This document shows positions 9,701 through 17,148 of a stretch of DNA of 64,000 bases, piece by piece. The stretch spans positions 310,001 through 374,000 of the forward strand of contig NZ_FOVH01000003.1 in NCBI RefSeq assembly GCF_900115095.1. Reading direction: 5' to 3'. Positions within the stretch are counted from its first letter, which is position 1. Each line of letters starts with the position of its first letter. The translations under genes were made by a program, and so were the position numbers. Below the pieces are notes generated by a model, which saw only the letters and a list, made by a program, of their open reading frames with translations, was not told the DNA's origin and did no database searches. Origin of the DNA: Actinomadura madurae. Its GTDB lineage: Bacteria; Actinomycetota; Actinomycetes; Streptosporangiales; Streptosporangiaceae.

Positions 9701-11173
9701 AGGTCCGGGTTCGACGGCGACCAGGCGACGGCCTGGATCGCGGGGGAGAAGGAGAACGCGCCCGCGTACAGCGTCCGATGGAAGGGCCGCAAGAGGCTGT
9801 CCTCCGTCACGGTGACGCGTCCCCCCGGCGCGTCGGGGCCGATCCGCGTCCGGGTCGAGGGCGGCGACGGCGAGATCCGCGAAGGGCTGTCGGACGCCCA
9901 GGGCCGGCTGTCGTTCGCCCCCATCACCACCGACCGGCTGAAGCTCACCTTCTTCAAGGACAACCGCACCCAGCCGATCCAGATCGCCGAGCTCGCCGTC
10001 CCGGGCGTGAAACCGTTCCCGGACGTGCGCACCTACCCGCTCCAGCTTCCGTGCGGGTACGGCCCGAAGCTGCGGGTCGGCGCCGCGGCCGTCCCGACGA
10101 AGGCGACCGGAACCCTCGGTGACCTGCTCGCCGGGCGCCCGCTGCGGTTCAGCGCGTGCAGGCAGGCCGCGCTCAAGGCCGGCCCGAACCGGCTGGAGGC
10201 GGTGCCGCTCGACTCCTTCCGCGTCGAGTCGGTGACGGTCGGGGCCAAGCCGGGGGCGGCCGCCGCCGCGCGCCCGCCGCGGCGGGTCAAGGTGATCAGC
10301 TGGGGGCCGGGCTCCCGGGAGCTGGAGGTGGACGCCGCCACCACCTCGTTCCTGACCGTGAACGAGAACTTCAACAGCGGCTGGCGCGCGACGGCCGGCG
10401 GCACCGAGTTGCGGGCCGTGCGGCTGGACGGGTGGAAGCAGGGCTGGATCGTCCCCGAGGACACCAGCGGCGCCGTCGAGCTGACCTACACGCCCGACCG
10501 GGCGCAGCGGATCGCCGTCGTCGCCGGGCTGAACCTGCTCCTGGTCCTGCTGCTCGCCGCCGTCCGGCGGGGGCGGCGCGCCGGCCGTCGCCCGGACCCC
10601 CGGGCCCTCGTCGCCGGGACGGGCTGGCCCGCGTGGGCGGCGGTCGGGCTCGCCGCGGCGCTCGGCGGCTGGATCGCCGGCGTTCCCGGGGCCGCCGTCA
10701 CCGCCGCCGTCGCGCTCGGCTGCGGCTGGGCGCGGACCCGCCGCTCCGCCGTCCCGCGCGCCCTCGCCTCCCCGTGGCCGGTCGCGCTCGCCATGCTGGC
10801 AGGGACGGGCTGCCTCGCCGCGGGCCTCCGGCTGGGCCTGATCGACAACCCGGCCGCCCCGTCCGGCGCGGTCGGCGACATCGTCCCGCAGCTGCTCGGC
10901 CTGGTGATCGTCGGCCGGATCGCGGTCGAGCTGTGGCGGCCGAGGCCGCCGGGCGGCGGGGACGCGGGCGGGCGGATCGCGCTCAGCTGGACGGCGCCCG
11001 AGCCGGGGCCGGACGGGACCGGTCGCGGCGGCGGGTCAGCCGCTGGACCGGCCACTCCACCAGGTAGTGGCTCAGGGTCCCCGCTGCGATGGACGCCGCG
11101 GCCATCAGCGGAAGGTCCGTCGCCACGTCCCCCCGGAACACCCGGTCGGCGGCCTCGTACCAGGAAACGATGA
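6713..11173 (+). CDS. aftD: AftD-like alpha-(1->3)-arabinofuranosyltransferase (DUF3367), large membrane enzyme
   Basis: A 1486-residue GT-C membrane enzyme. The N-terminal block (about 30-470) has many membrane helices, and its first loop carries the conserved acidic motif ADTKIDMAVNPLGFL near 62, typical of the AftD family. The large extracytoplasmic part holds two F5/8 (discoidin)-type carbohydrate-binding modules, about 740-850 (VTASSSAADEEAIP) and about 975-1060 (VVSASSTLSEHPADQP). About four more helices lie near 1265-1410. In mycobacteria AftD transfers arabinofuranose from decaprenyl-phospho-arabinose to envelope arabinans. ATG 6713 has GAAGGGCGA just upstream. The last 63 codons encode a Gly/Pro/Arg-rich tail that overlaps the opposite-strand acyltransferase gene by 191 bases, which is unusual. 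In an organism without mycolate the acceptor may differ. Confidence 0.85.
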   Translation: MAVGEANPPRAGAPRPPAPGAGGPEGLDAAGRLRERIRVLACCLTLTALAFGTRPGAILADTKIDMAVNPLGFLGRALHLWDPEQFGQLQNQAVGYLFPMGPFFALGDLAGMPAWVTQRFWLALLMCVAFVGTWRLAGRLGIGGPVGEGPGGGPGGGQGARLFAAMAYAIAPNALATLGQISSEYLPAAMLPWIVLPLVTAASGEGGRLRAAARSGLAIACCGGINATATVAVLVVPVVYVLTRPRGTFRARMLAWWSVCAGAATAWWLAPLLLTGTYGFSWLTYTEKAETTTGPTGLINVLRGAERWVNYLIVDGQVWWPVGHGLSLGPLPVLCTGVVAALGLAGLLSRLLPERTFLLLTLLAGLAILSMGHISDIPGPFADRLRDLLDGPLAPLRNLHKFDAVVRLPLALGLAHVLVAAARRAREARGAQRRGSDVRSLSGGTGPAAGPTLRSLVSLPVAAAVALGGIGLTAASHGLTGPGDFKEVPRYWRDAASWINARAGQQGVLAVPGAPFGEYLWGRPMDDIVQPLLQARWGVRQLVPAGSPGYTRALDAIDQQVRSGQGSPGLSAFLGRMGVRYVLVRNDLRRETLRGAWPARLHQALDGSPGLRRAASFGAPVGGDTDDAVSAVDQKYAALEVYEVEGAADVAGLADATDPVRVYGGPESLLAMADDEVLPDGPVLLDDDAPDLKGTPVVTDSPRLLRRNFGELHQTSPTLTAAHRGEATDVLDQGWRRYATHVTYGGGVRDVTASSSAADEEAIPQARRPEATPYAALDGDRFTAWETGGWDGPSGQWLRVDFDEPRDVRDLTAVFVQNGLLGPPVTRVAVQTENGTVEQDVQKIATAQPLRAPDGPTRWLRLRITALASTPAVPAFTRAGVAELSIGGVRPTRTYTMPAPAGADGPATYVMSRPPGAASECVEGSRRWVCSPSLGSGDEEGTGFDRTFTSPTAAKAPVTGMAVLTDQRLIARYAAVHGQPVVSASSTLSEHPADQPRSGFDGDQATAWIAGEKENAPAYSVRWKGRKRLSSVTVTRPPGASGPIRVRVEGGDGEIREGLSDAQGRLSFAPITTDRLKLTFFKDNRTQPIQIAELAVPGVKPFPDVRTYPLQLPCGYGPKLRVGAAAVPTKATGTLGDLLAGRPLRFSACRQAALKAGPNRLEAVPLDSFRVESVTVGAKPGAAAAARPPRRVKVISWGPGSRELEVDAATTSFLTVNENFNSGWRATAGGTELRAVRLDGWKQGWIVPEDTSGAVELTYTPDRAQRIAVVAGLNLLLVLLLAAVRRGRRAGRRPDPRALVAGTGWPAWAAVGLAAALGGWIAGVPGAAVTAAVALGCGWARTRRSAVPRALASPWPVALAMLAGTGCLAAGLRLGLIDNPAAPSGAVGDIVPQLLGLVIVGRIAVELWRPRPPGGGDAGGRIALSWTAPEPGPDGTGRGGGSAAGPATPPGSGSGSPLRWTPRPSAEGPSPRPPGTPGRRPRTRKR

Positions 11174-12224
11174 TCAGCAGCTGCCACAGGAACACCCCGT
11201 AGGAGATGCGGCCGAGGAACCGCATCACCGGGTTGCCGAGGACGGCGCCGAGCGCGGGCTGCCCCGCCGGGGCGAGCGCCACGGGGGCGACCAGCGCCGC
11301 CGCGCACAGCCCGAACACGATCAGGTGCAGCGTGGACGTCCAGAACGCGTCCGGCGTCTGGAGGCTGAGCGGCCCCGCCGCCGGCGTCGCGGCGACGACG
11401 TAGAGCATGGCCGCGGCGACCCAGCACGCCGCCCACGAGTCCGACACCGCCCGGCACAGGGCGGCGACCGGGCGCCGCTCGTCCAGCCGCGCCCACACCG
11501 TGATCACCGCGAGCGCCATCCCGATCGCGAACCAGGCGAAGTAGCGCGGCAGCCACAGCCCCATCTGGGAGTTGCGTTCCGGGACGAACATGAGGGCCGT
11601 CCACGGGAACGACAGCGCCCCGTAGACACCGATGCCGATGAGGAGCCGCTTGGCCCGGGCGCCGACGTCGTGGGTGCGCACCCGCCGCGCGTACCAGCCG
11701 AGGACCGCCGCGGTGACCGGCAGCGTGACGTACCAGGCGACCTCGATCACCAGGCTCCAGAGCTGCCCCAGGTGCGCCGGCCCGAGTTCGCTGTCCCACC
11801 ACGGTCCGGGCAGGTAGGTGTGCGACACCGTGAGCAGCGAGGCCCAGGTGACCCAGTCGCCGATGTGGTCGCGCCCCGCCGTGGCCATGAAGACGACGAT
11901 CACCGCCCAGTAGGCGGGCATGATGCGCAGCACCCGCCGGCGGAGGTAGGTGATCGTGCGCGGGGCGGCCCGCCCGTCCAGGGCGGCGGCCGCCCAGGGA
12001 CGGTAGAGCAGCAGCCCGGACAGCGTGAAGAAGATGGGCACGCCGACCTGCCCGCCGTTGAACAGCCACCGCACGCCGCTCGGGTTGGTGATGGAGCCCG
12101 CGGTGCTGGCGACGTGGAAGACGAGGACGGCGAGCGCCGCCACGGCCCGGACGCCGTCGAGGGTGTCCTGGTGCCCGGAGATCGGCGGCGGCGCGGGCCT
12201 GGCCGCCTGCGCGGACGTGCTCAC
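10983..12224 (-). CDS. Membrane acyltransferase family 3 (OafA/YrhL-like)
   Basis: A 413-residue integral membrane O-acyltransferase. After a short cytoplasmic lead the motif LDGVRAVAALAVLVFHVAS gives the family start, with the catalytic-type His of FHVAS. About ten helices follow, including GVPIFFTLSGLLLYRP near 77 and IMPAYWAVIVVFM near 112. The C-terminus has the usual FLGRISYGVFLWQLLIIV. It probably transfers an acyl group, such as acetyl or succinyl, from CoA to a surface glycan or lipid. The GTG start overlaps the upstream methyltransferase stop (GTGA), so the two form an operon. Its 3' end is antisense to the tail of the AftD-like gene. Confidence 0.88.
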   Translation of the reverse strand: MSTSAQAARPAPPPISGHQDTLDGVRAVAALAVLVFHVASTAGSITNPSGVRWLFNGGQVGVPIFFTLSGLLLYRPWAAAALDGRAAPRTITYLRRRVLRIMPAYWAVIVVFMATAGRDHIGDWVTWASLLTVSHTYLPGPWWDSELGPAHLGQLWSLVIEVAWYVTLPVTAAVLGWYARRVRTHDVGARAKRLLIGIGVYGALSFPWTALMFVPERNSQMGLWLPRYFAWFAIGMALAVITVWARLDERRPVAALCRAVSDSWAACWVAAAMLYVVAATPAAGPLSLQTPDAFWTSTLHLIVFGLCAAALVAPVALAPAGQPALGAVLGNPVMRFLGRISYGVFLWQLLIIVSWYEAADRVFRGDVATDLPLMAAASIAAGTLSHYLVEWPVQRLTRRRDRSRPAPARAPSS

Positions 12225-12994
12225 GGGCCGTTCTTCCTCAGCACCAGGACGAGGTTCCAGGTGGCGACCTCACGCAGACCGGGAATGCGGACGATGCCCT
12301 CGGCCCAGCGCGGATGGTAGCGGGGCAGGGCGTCCAGGACCGTCGCGTCGGGGCGCTCGCGCGCCCAGGCCAGGGCCGCCGACACCGACACCGGATGCAG
12401 GCTGTGCCCGAACCGGTTCTTGGGCGGGCGTCCGTTGCGGCGCTCGTACCTGCGCGCCGCCCGGTCACCGCCGAGGTAGTGCCAGGGCGAGGTCTCGTGG
12501 CCGCCCCAGGGGGACAGCCAGTTGGTGAACGACAGGAAGACCGTCCCGCCCGGCCGGGTCACGCGGACCATCTCACCGGCCATCCGCCACGGGTCGGGGA
12601 CGTGCTCCAGGACGTTCGAGGAGAAGCACACGTCAGCGGAGCCCGTCCGGAAGGGAAGGGCCAGCGCGCTGGCGACGAGGGTGTTCGGCCCGTGGACGCC
12701 GTGCGCGGTCAGCTCGGAGAGGTCGTGGTCGACGCCGGCGCAGCGCGCCCCGGTGGCCGCCAGCGCGCGGGCGAAGAACCCGGAGCCCGTGCCGACGTCG
12801 ACGACGGTCGCGCCGTCGAGGCCGGTGTAGGAGCCGAGCAGGGCGACGGTGTCCCGCGCCATCAGGTCGTAGAAGTACTCCGGCTCGCTCTGCTCGCGGC
12901 GGAACGCGCTCAGCAGCCGCACCGACCGGGCCAGCGTCGCCCGGTGCCCATCCCCGGGACGCCGGGCGTCCCGCCTCGGGGGCGCCGAGGTCAT
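12221..12994 (-). CDS. Class I SAM-dependent methyltransferase
   Basis: A 257-residue Rossmann-fold methyltransferase. The SAM-binding motif I is VVDVGTGSGFFARAL near 64-78, the acidic end of strand 2 is GVDHDLSE, and the post-motif region DVCFSSNVLEHVPDPW contains the typical methyltransf_11 signature. A later segment with EVATWNLVLVLRKN closes the fold. I chose ATG 12994; the longer frame to 13123 has an arginine-rich, unlikely N-terminus. It overlaps the membrane acyltransferase downstream by 4 bases. Together they look like a modification pair for a glycan or glycolipid made by the neighbouring block. Acceptor unknown. Confidence 0.85.
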   Translation of the reverse strand: MTSAPPRRDARRPGDGHRATLARSVRLLSAFRREQSEPEYFYDLMARDTVALLGSYTGLDGATVVDVGTGSGFFARALAATGARCAGVDHDLSELTAHGVHGPNTLVASALALPFRTGSADVCFSSNVLEHVPDPWRMAGEMVRVTRPGGTVFLSFTNWLSPWGGHETSPWHYLGGDRAARRYERRNGRPPKNRFGHSLHPVSVSAALAWARERPDATVLDALPRYHPRWAEGIVRIPGLREVATWNLVLVLRKNGP

Positions 12995-13176
12995 CGGCCA
13001 CCTCGCTGTTCGTGATCGTCGCCGCTGGTGAAGGTCTCGTCCGGTCGTCCCGCCGGGCCGGGCCGGCGAGGTAACGGGGAGCTTACCGACCAGTACGGGC
13101 GTCCGGTAGGGTGACCCGGACAAGCTGGACGTGGCCCGTCGGCCGTGGGCGACGACGGCAGCCCCCGGAGGTGTTG

Positions 13177-14283
13177 ATGCGGCGAACGGTCGGCCTGGTC
13201 CTGATCGGGTTGGGCGCCTTCTTCCTCACGCTCGCGCCGCTCGTCCGCTTCTACGTGGCCGACCAGATGATCGTCGCGCCGCTGAACCAGTACCAGGTGA
13301 CGAACCTTGAGTCGAAGAACTCCACGTACTTCGACCAGGCCGACCTGAAGCTGAAGACCGGCGTCACCCTCCTGGCCAAGAACACCGTCCGCGGGGACGT
13401 CCGCGCCAACGAGGGCAATGACGACATCGCCGTCTGGGACTCCACGACCAACATCTACGACCAGGCCAACCCGGACAAGCCCATCCAGATCCAGGGCTTC
13501 CGCATCGCGTTCGACCGCCGGACGATGGTGCTGGTCAACTGCTGCGGCACGAACGTGGACGGCGACAACACGGTCCGGATGTCGGGCTACGGCCTGCTGT
13601 TCCCGATCGGGAACGTGCAGAAGCGGGACTACCCCGTCTACGACACCACGACCAAGCAGTCGGCGCCGATGCAGTTCAACGCCGTCGAGAAGGTGCACGG
13701 GCTCACCACCTACCGCTACACCCAGACGATCCCGCTGACCAAGACGGCGGCGCTCGACACCAAGCTGCCCGCCAAGATGCTCGGGCTTCCGGAGGACGCG
13801 GGCAACCAGAAGGTCGACCGGTACACCGAGGCGTACAACACCATCTGGGTCGACCCGCGCACGGGCATCCCGGTCAAGCACCGCAAGAACATCCGCAGCA
13901 CCGTCCGCACCCCGGACGGCAAGGGCACGATGATCGTCGCGCAGGCCGACCTGGTCAGCGTCGACAAGGACCAGAAGGCCATGGTCGACCTGGCCGACGG
14001 CAAGAACCTGCAGATCGACCTGGTGCGCAGCTACCTGCCGGGCGCCGCCGTCTTCTTCGGGCTGATCCTGCTGTTCGCCGGCGGCTTCCTCGCCATGGCC
14101 CGGCGCGAGCCGCCGCCGATCGAGGCGCCGCGCCGCGCCGACGGCAAGTTCGGCGACATGACCCCGTCCGGCCCGCCGCGGCCGCCCGCGTCGCCGGCCG
14201 CCCGGCCGGCCCCGCCGCGCCGCCAGGCCCCGGGCAGCCAGCGCCAGCAGCGCCGGGCCGCGGGGCCCGCGAGACGCCGCTGA
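13177..14283 (+). CDS. DUF3068 (PorA-family) membrane-anchored protein
   Basis: A 368-residue envelope protein with an N-terminal helix (TVGLVLIGLGAFFLTLAPLV, 3-22), an extracytoplasmic domain of about 265 residues, and a second helix near 288-310 (YLPGAAVFFGLILLFAGGFL). A cytoplasmic Pro/Arg/Gln-rich tail of about 55 residues follows. This N-out-C layout with the AYNTIWVDPRTGIPVKH region identifies the DUF3068 family, which databases call PorA-family; a true pore is unproven for most members. GGAGG (13167-13171) lies 5 bases before ATG 13177, which rules out the longer frame from 13111. It diverges from the methyltransferase operon across about 180 bases. Confidence 0.85.
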   Translation: MRRTVGLVLIGLGAFFLTLAPLVRFYVADQMIVAPLNQYQVTNLESKNSTYFDQADLKLKTGVTLLAKNTVRGDVRANEGNDDIAVWDSTTNIYDQANPDKPIQIQGFRIAFDRRTMVLVNCCGTNVDGDNTVRMSGYGLLFPIGNVQKRDYPVYDTTTKQSAPMQFNAVEKVHGLTTYRYTQTIPLTKTAALDTKLPAKMLGLPEDAGNQKVDRYTEAYNTIWVDPRTGIPVKHRKNIRSTVRTPDGKGTMIVAQADLVSVDKDQKAMVDLADGKNLQIDLVRSYLPGAAVFFGLILLFAGGFLAMARREPPPIEAPRRADGKFGDMTPSGPPRPPASPAARPAPPRRQAPGSQRQQRRAAGPARRR

Positions 14284-14312
14284 CCCGTCCCGTCCCGTCC
14301 CCGCCCGTCTCT

Positions 14313-14334
14313 CGGCCCGCCGCCGCGCGGGCCG
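14313..14334 (+). terminator. Hairpin after DUF3068 gene
   Basis: An 8-bp GC stem (CGGCCCGC with GCGGGCCG) around a 6-base loop, 30 bases past the stop and without a T-tract, as is common in actinomycetes. Confidence 0.55.
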
Positions 14335-14362
14335 TCGGCACGCCCGCGCGAAACCGGCAGGT

Positions 14363-14376
14363 TGATACGTGTTCTA
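14363..14376. promoter_or_regulatory. KstR-type operator candidate, distal site
   Basis: TGATACGTGTTCTA matches TnnAACnnGTTnnA except that the left AAC is TAC. It lies 85 bases before the GTG of the IpdC-like gene and 40 bases before a better match, so this promoter appears to have two sites. Confidence 0.5.
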
Positions 14377-14415
14377 GGTGGAGGAGCAAGGCACGTCCGA
14401 CCCGAGATTGCTAAG

Positions 14416-14429
14416 TAGAACCTGTTGCA
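14416..14429. promoter_or_regulatory. KstR-type operator candidate, proximal site
   Basis: TAGAACCTGTTGCA fits all eight fixed positions of the KstR consensus TnnAACnnGTTnnA. It ends 31 bases before the start codon of the IpdC-like flavoprotein, a normal position for a repressor blocking transcription start. Confidence 0.65.
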
Positions 14430-14460
14430 GTTTTCCGGGCGCGCGCCTAGGGTCGAGGCT

Positions 14461-15570
14461 GTGCGGACACGAGTCACCGAACTATTCGGCATCGAGTACC
14501 CGATCTTCGCGTTCAGTCACTGCCGCGACGTGGTCGCGGCGGTGAGCCGCGCCGGCGGCATGGGCGTCCTCGGCGCCCTGCACTTCACCCCCGAGGAGCT
14601 CGAGCTCGAGCTGAAGTGGATCGACGAGCACGTCGGCGGCAAGCCCTACGGCGTGGACGTCGTCATGCCCGCCAAGTACGAGGGCGCCGACATGGGCGAC
14701 GCCGAGGAGCTGCTCGGCAGGCTCCAGGGCATGATCCCGGCGCAGAACAAGGAGTTCCTGGAGAACCTGCTGGCCGAGCACGGTGTCGACCCGCCGAGCG
14801 AGCAGGCCGGCAAGGCGCTGCTCGGCTGGACGGACGTGACCGCGCGGCCGCAGGTCGAGGTGGCCCTCAAGCACCCGATCGCGCTGCTCGCCAACGCGCT
14901 CGGCCCGCCCCCGGCCGACGTCGTCGCGCAGGCGCACGAGCACGGCGTCAAGGTCGCCGGGCTCGCCTCCAACGCCCGGCACGCCCGCAAGCAGGTCGAG
15001 GTCGGCGTCGACATCATCGTCGCGCAGGGCACCGAGGCCGGCGGCCACACCGGCGACGTGGCCACGATGGTCCTCATCCCCGAGGTGGTCGACGCCGTCG
15101 GCGAGGACACCATCGTGCTCGCCGCGGGCGGCATCGGCCGCGGCCGGCAGATGGCGGCCGGCATGGCGCTCGGCGCCGACGGCGTCTGGACGGGCTCGAT
15201 CTGGCTGACCGTCGACGAGGCCGACACCCCCGAGCGGGCGCTGCCGAAGCTGCTGAGCGCCACGTCCCGCGACACGGTCCGGTCCCGGGCCTGGACGGGC
15301 AAGCCGGCGCGCTTCCTCAAGACCGCGTGGACCGAGGCGTGGGAGCGCGAGGACTCGCCCGGCTACCTCCCGATGCCGATGCAGTTCATGCTGATCGCGG
15401 ACGCCCTGCCCCGCATCCAGCGGTCCGGCGACGGCGAGCTGGTCACGTTCCCCGTCGGCCAGATCGTCGGCTCGATGAACCAGGTCAGGCCGGCCGCCCA
15501 GGTGGTCTACGACCTCATCGAGGAGTACGTCGAGGCCATCGAGCGCCTCAACGCCATCACCGAAGGCTGA
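14461..15570 (+). CDS. Nitronate monooxygenase-family flavoprotein, IpdC-like
   Basis: A 369-residue FMN-dependent TIM-barrel enzyme. It begins with TRVTELFGIEYPIFAFSHCRD and has the hallmark EAGGHTGD near 191-198 (the His is the usual active-site residue). The phosphate-binding segment AGGIGRGRQMAAGMALGADG lies near 220-240. Among relatives, M. tuberculosis IpdC (Rv3553) acts in degradation of the last two steroid rings; the length and two KstR-like sites upstream favour that role over detoxification of nitronates. I chose GTG 14461, since the longer TTG start at 14425 would sit inside the proximal operator. It is transcribed alone and followed by a strong hairpin. Confidence 0.75.
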   Translation: MRTRVTELFGIEYPIFAFSHCRDVVAAVSRAGGMGVLGALHFTPEELELELKWIDEHVGGKPYGVDVVMPAKYEGADMGDAEELLGRLQGMIPAQNKEFLENLLAEHGVDPPSEQAGKALLGWTDVTARPQVEVALKHPIALLANALGPPPADVVAQAHEHGVKVAGLASNARHARKQVEVGVDIIVAQGTEAGGHTGDVATMVLIPEVVDAVGEDTIVLAAGGIGRGRQMAAGMALGADGVWTGSIWLTVDEADTPERALPKLLSATSRDTVRSRAWTGKPARFLKTAWTEAWEREDSPGYLPMPMQFMLIADALPRIQRSGDGELVTFPVGQIVGSMNQVRPAAQVVYDLIEEYVEAIERLNAITEG

Positions 15571-15582
15571 CCGCCCCGAGGA

Positions 15583-15618
15583 CCCCGGCGGCGCCGTTCC
15601 CCCCGGCGCCGCCCGGGG
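15583..15618. terminator. Strong hairpin between convergent genes
   Basis: A perfect 10-bp stem (GGCGGCGCCG with CGGCGCCGCC) around a 7-base loop, with further C/G pairing outside. It lies between the IpdC-like gene and the minus-strand membrane gene and could serve both. Confidence 0.7.
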
Positions 15619-15648
15619 CCTCACCCTTGCCGGCCTCACCCTTGCCGG
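15619..15648. repeat. 15-bp tandem direct repeat
   Basis: Two exact adjacent copies of CCTCACCCTTGCCGG immediately after the terminator hairpin, in the space between convergent genes. Probably a replication-slippage duplication. Confidence 0.8.
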
Positions 15649-15666
15649 GACCGGCCCGGCGGCGCG

Positions 15667-16077
15667 TCAGAAGCGCGTCATCCAGGACAGGGCGCGGGCG
15701 ATGACGTAGTAGACGACGCCCGCGAGCGTCCAATTGATGTAGAGCTGCTCCCGCGGGTCGGACCGGGTGAAGACGTCGTGGAACGGCGTGGCGAGCCAGC
15801 GCCCGGCGTCGAGCGTGGCGTCCACGAGCACGTTCGCCGGGTTGGCGTCACCCCAGGTCAGCAGCATGCCGAGGGCGAGGATCGCGGCGGCGGCCCAGCC
15901 CGCGGCCAGGATCATCGCGCTGACCGGGTTCTGCCTGCTCCGCCGCCACCGCCGCGGCTTGCGCTCGACCACCACGGGCCTGCCGGTCTCGTCCGTCGCC
16001 GGCCGCCGTGGCCAGAGCCGCCGCCGGGGAGTCTCCTGCGTGGTCTCGCTCCGCTTGCGTCCTATGTGCAAGGCCAT
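15667..16077 (-). CDS. Small two-helix membrane protein, unknown
   Basis: A 136-residue protein with a very basic N-terminus (about 50 residues rich in Arg, Lys and Pro). A membrane segment follows (AMILAAGWAAAAILALGMLL, about 54-73), then a loop with a probable amphipathic helix (LDAGRWLATPFHDVF), and a C-terminal hydrophobic segment (WTLAGVVYYVIARALSWMT). No enzyme motif is present. GGAAGGA lies about 11 bases before the ATG. Similar short membrane proteins of unknown role are common in actinomycetes. It stands alone between the IpdC-like gene and the echA gene, on the minus strand. Confidence 0.65.
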   Translation of the reverse strand: MALHIGRKRSETTQETPRRRLWPRRPATDETGRPVVVERKPRRWRRSRQNPVSAMILAAGWAAAAILALGMLLTWGDANPANVLVDATLDAGRWLATPFHDVFTRSDPREQLYINWTLAGVVYYVIARALSWMTRF

Positions 16078-16178
16078 GGCCTGCTCAGTCCTTCCGTGAC
16101 TCGCTTCGCCTCCAGCGGTGCCACGTCAGAAAAGCCACAAACCAGGCGTCCGTTTTCGGACAGTCCTTAACGCGCCAT

Positions 16179-16224
16179 CGGCACGCACGCCCCTGGCCGG
16201 AAGCGGCCGGGAGCGCGCGTGCCG
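16179..16224 (-). terminator. Long hairpin after echA
   Basis: CGGCACGC pairs with GCGTGCCG, and inside it CCTGGCCG pairs with CGGCCGGG around a 4-base loop, with one or two mismatches. It begins 17 bases past the stop of the enoyl-CoA hydratase gene. Confidence 0.65.
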
Positions 16225-16240
16225 GTGCCTCGGCGCGGGG

Positions 16241-17053
16241 TCACTTGCCGTGGTAGACGGGGGGACGCTTCTCCTTGAAGGCCCGGGAGCCCTCCTTGGC
16301 GTCCTCGGAGCCGATGACGGGCCAGCCGATCTCGTCGGAGATCTTGAGGGCGTCCTCCTCGGAGAGGTGCTCGGTCTCGCGGTAGGTGCGCAGGATGCCC
16401 TGGACGGCGAGGGGCCCGCACTCGGCGATCTGGTCGGCGAGCTCGCGGGCGGCGGCGAGCGCGGTGCCGTCCGGGACGATCTTGTTGATCAGCCCCATGG
16501 CGAGGGCCTCCCGCGGGGTCACCGAGCGGGCGGTGAGCAGGATGTCCATCGCGTTGGCGTACCCGATCTGGCGGGGGAGCCGGATCGCGGAGCCGCCCAT
16601 GGGGAACAGGCCGCGCTTGGCCTCGTACAGGCCGAGGGTGGCGCCCTCGGCGACCACGCGCAGGTCGGTGCCGACGAGCAGCTCGGTGCCGCCGGCCACC
16701 GCGTAGCCCTCGATGGCGCAGATGAGCGGTTTGGTGGGCCGGCCTTCGCGGAGCAGGCCCTTCCAGTGGAAGTTCGGAATCTGCGCCATGCGCTCCTGAA
16801 CCTTGGGGTCCGACGGCTGCCGGCCCATGGCCTTCAGGTCGGCGCCGGCGCAGAACGTCCCCTCGGCCCCGGTGAGGATGCCGGCCCGCACCTCGGGGGT
16901 GTCGGAGATGAAGGCCCAGGCGTCGGCGAGACCGACCAGCATCGAGGAGCTGAGCGCGTTGCGCGCCTCCGGGCGGTTCATCGTGACGATGACGACGTGC
17001 CCGTCCCGCTCGACGATGCAGTGCTCGGTGCTGATCGGCAGTCGTTCCGCCAT
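16241..17053 (-). CDS. Enoyl-CoA hydratase (crotonase), EchA19-like
   Basis: Hydrates an alpha,beta-unsaturated acyl-CoA, probably the steroid side-chain enoyl thioester. The 270-residue crotonase fold shows the oxyanion-hole segment GTFCAGADLKAMG near 66 and EGYAVAGGTELL near 110. Both acidic residues expected of true hydratases are present (the Glu of GGTELL and that of LYEAKRGLFP). ATG 17053 has GGAGGA 5 bases upstream and is preferred over 17077. It diverges from an acyl-CoA ligase gene, and the shared 156-base region holds two KstR-like sites. M. tuberculosis echA19 (Rv3516) next to fadD19 is the closest known parallel. Confidence 0.85.
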   Translation of the reverse strand: MAERLPISTEHCIVERDGHVVIVTMNRPEARNALSSSMLVGLADAWAFISDTPEVRAGILTGAEGTFCAGADLKAMGRQPSDPKVQERMAQIPNFHWKGLLREGRPTKPLICAIEGYAVAGGTELLVGTDLRVVAEGATLGLYEAKRGLFPMGGSAIRLPRQIGYANAMDILLTARSVTPREALAMGLINKIVPDGTALAAARELADQIAECGPLAVQGILRTYRETEHLSEEDALKISDEIGWPVIGSEDAKEGSRAFKEKRPPVYHGK

Positions 17054-17079
17054 GGGTTCCTCCAGCTCAGATGTCAAAC

Positions 17080-17093
17080 GAGAACAGATTCTA
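17080..17093. promoter_or_regulatory. KstR-like operator variant, echA side
   Basis: GAGAACAGATTCTA keeps the AGAAC and TTCTA arms of the KstR palindrome, with changes at position 1 and in GTT (ATT). It lies 27 bases upstream of the echA start, in a divergent promoter region with a second similar sequence. Confidence 0.45.
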
Positions 17094-17105
17094 GTTAAGC
17101 CGTTG

Positions 17106-17119
17106 CCCTACCGGTAGGG
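17106..17119. promoter_or_regulatory. Perfect 14-bp palindrome CCCTACCGGTAGGG
   Basis: An exact inverted repeat without spacer, lying between the two KstR-like sequences of the echA/fadD divergent promoter. Its sequence differs from the KstR motif, so it may be the site of another dimeric regulator. Confidence 0.4.
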
Positions 17120-17134
17120 GTTGAACTCCAAAAC

Positions 17135-17148
17135 GAGAACGTGATCTA
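17135..17148. promoter_or_regulatory. KstR-like operator variant, fadD side
   Basis: GAGAACGTGATCTA matches 12 of 14 positions of the palindrome TAGAACGTGTTCTA found at 35020. It lies 61 bases before the fadD start codon. Confidence 0.5.

Noticed and set aside
11067..12320. A 417-codon plus-strand frame opposite the acyltransferase
   Set aside because: Composition is Arg/His/Gly-rich without hydrophobic core; the minus-strand gene has all family motifs.
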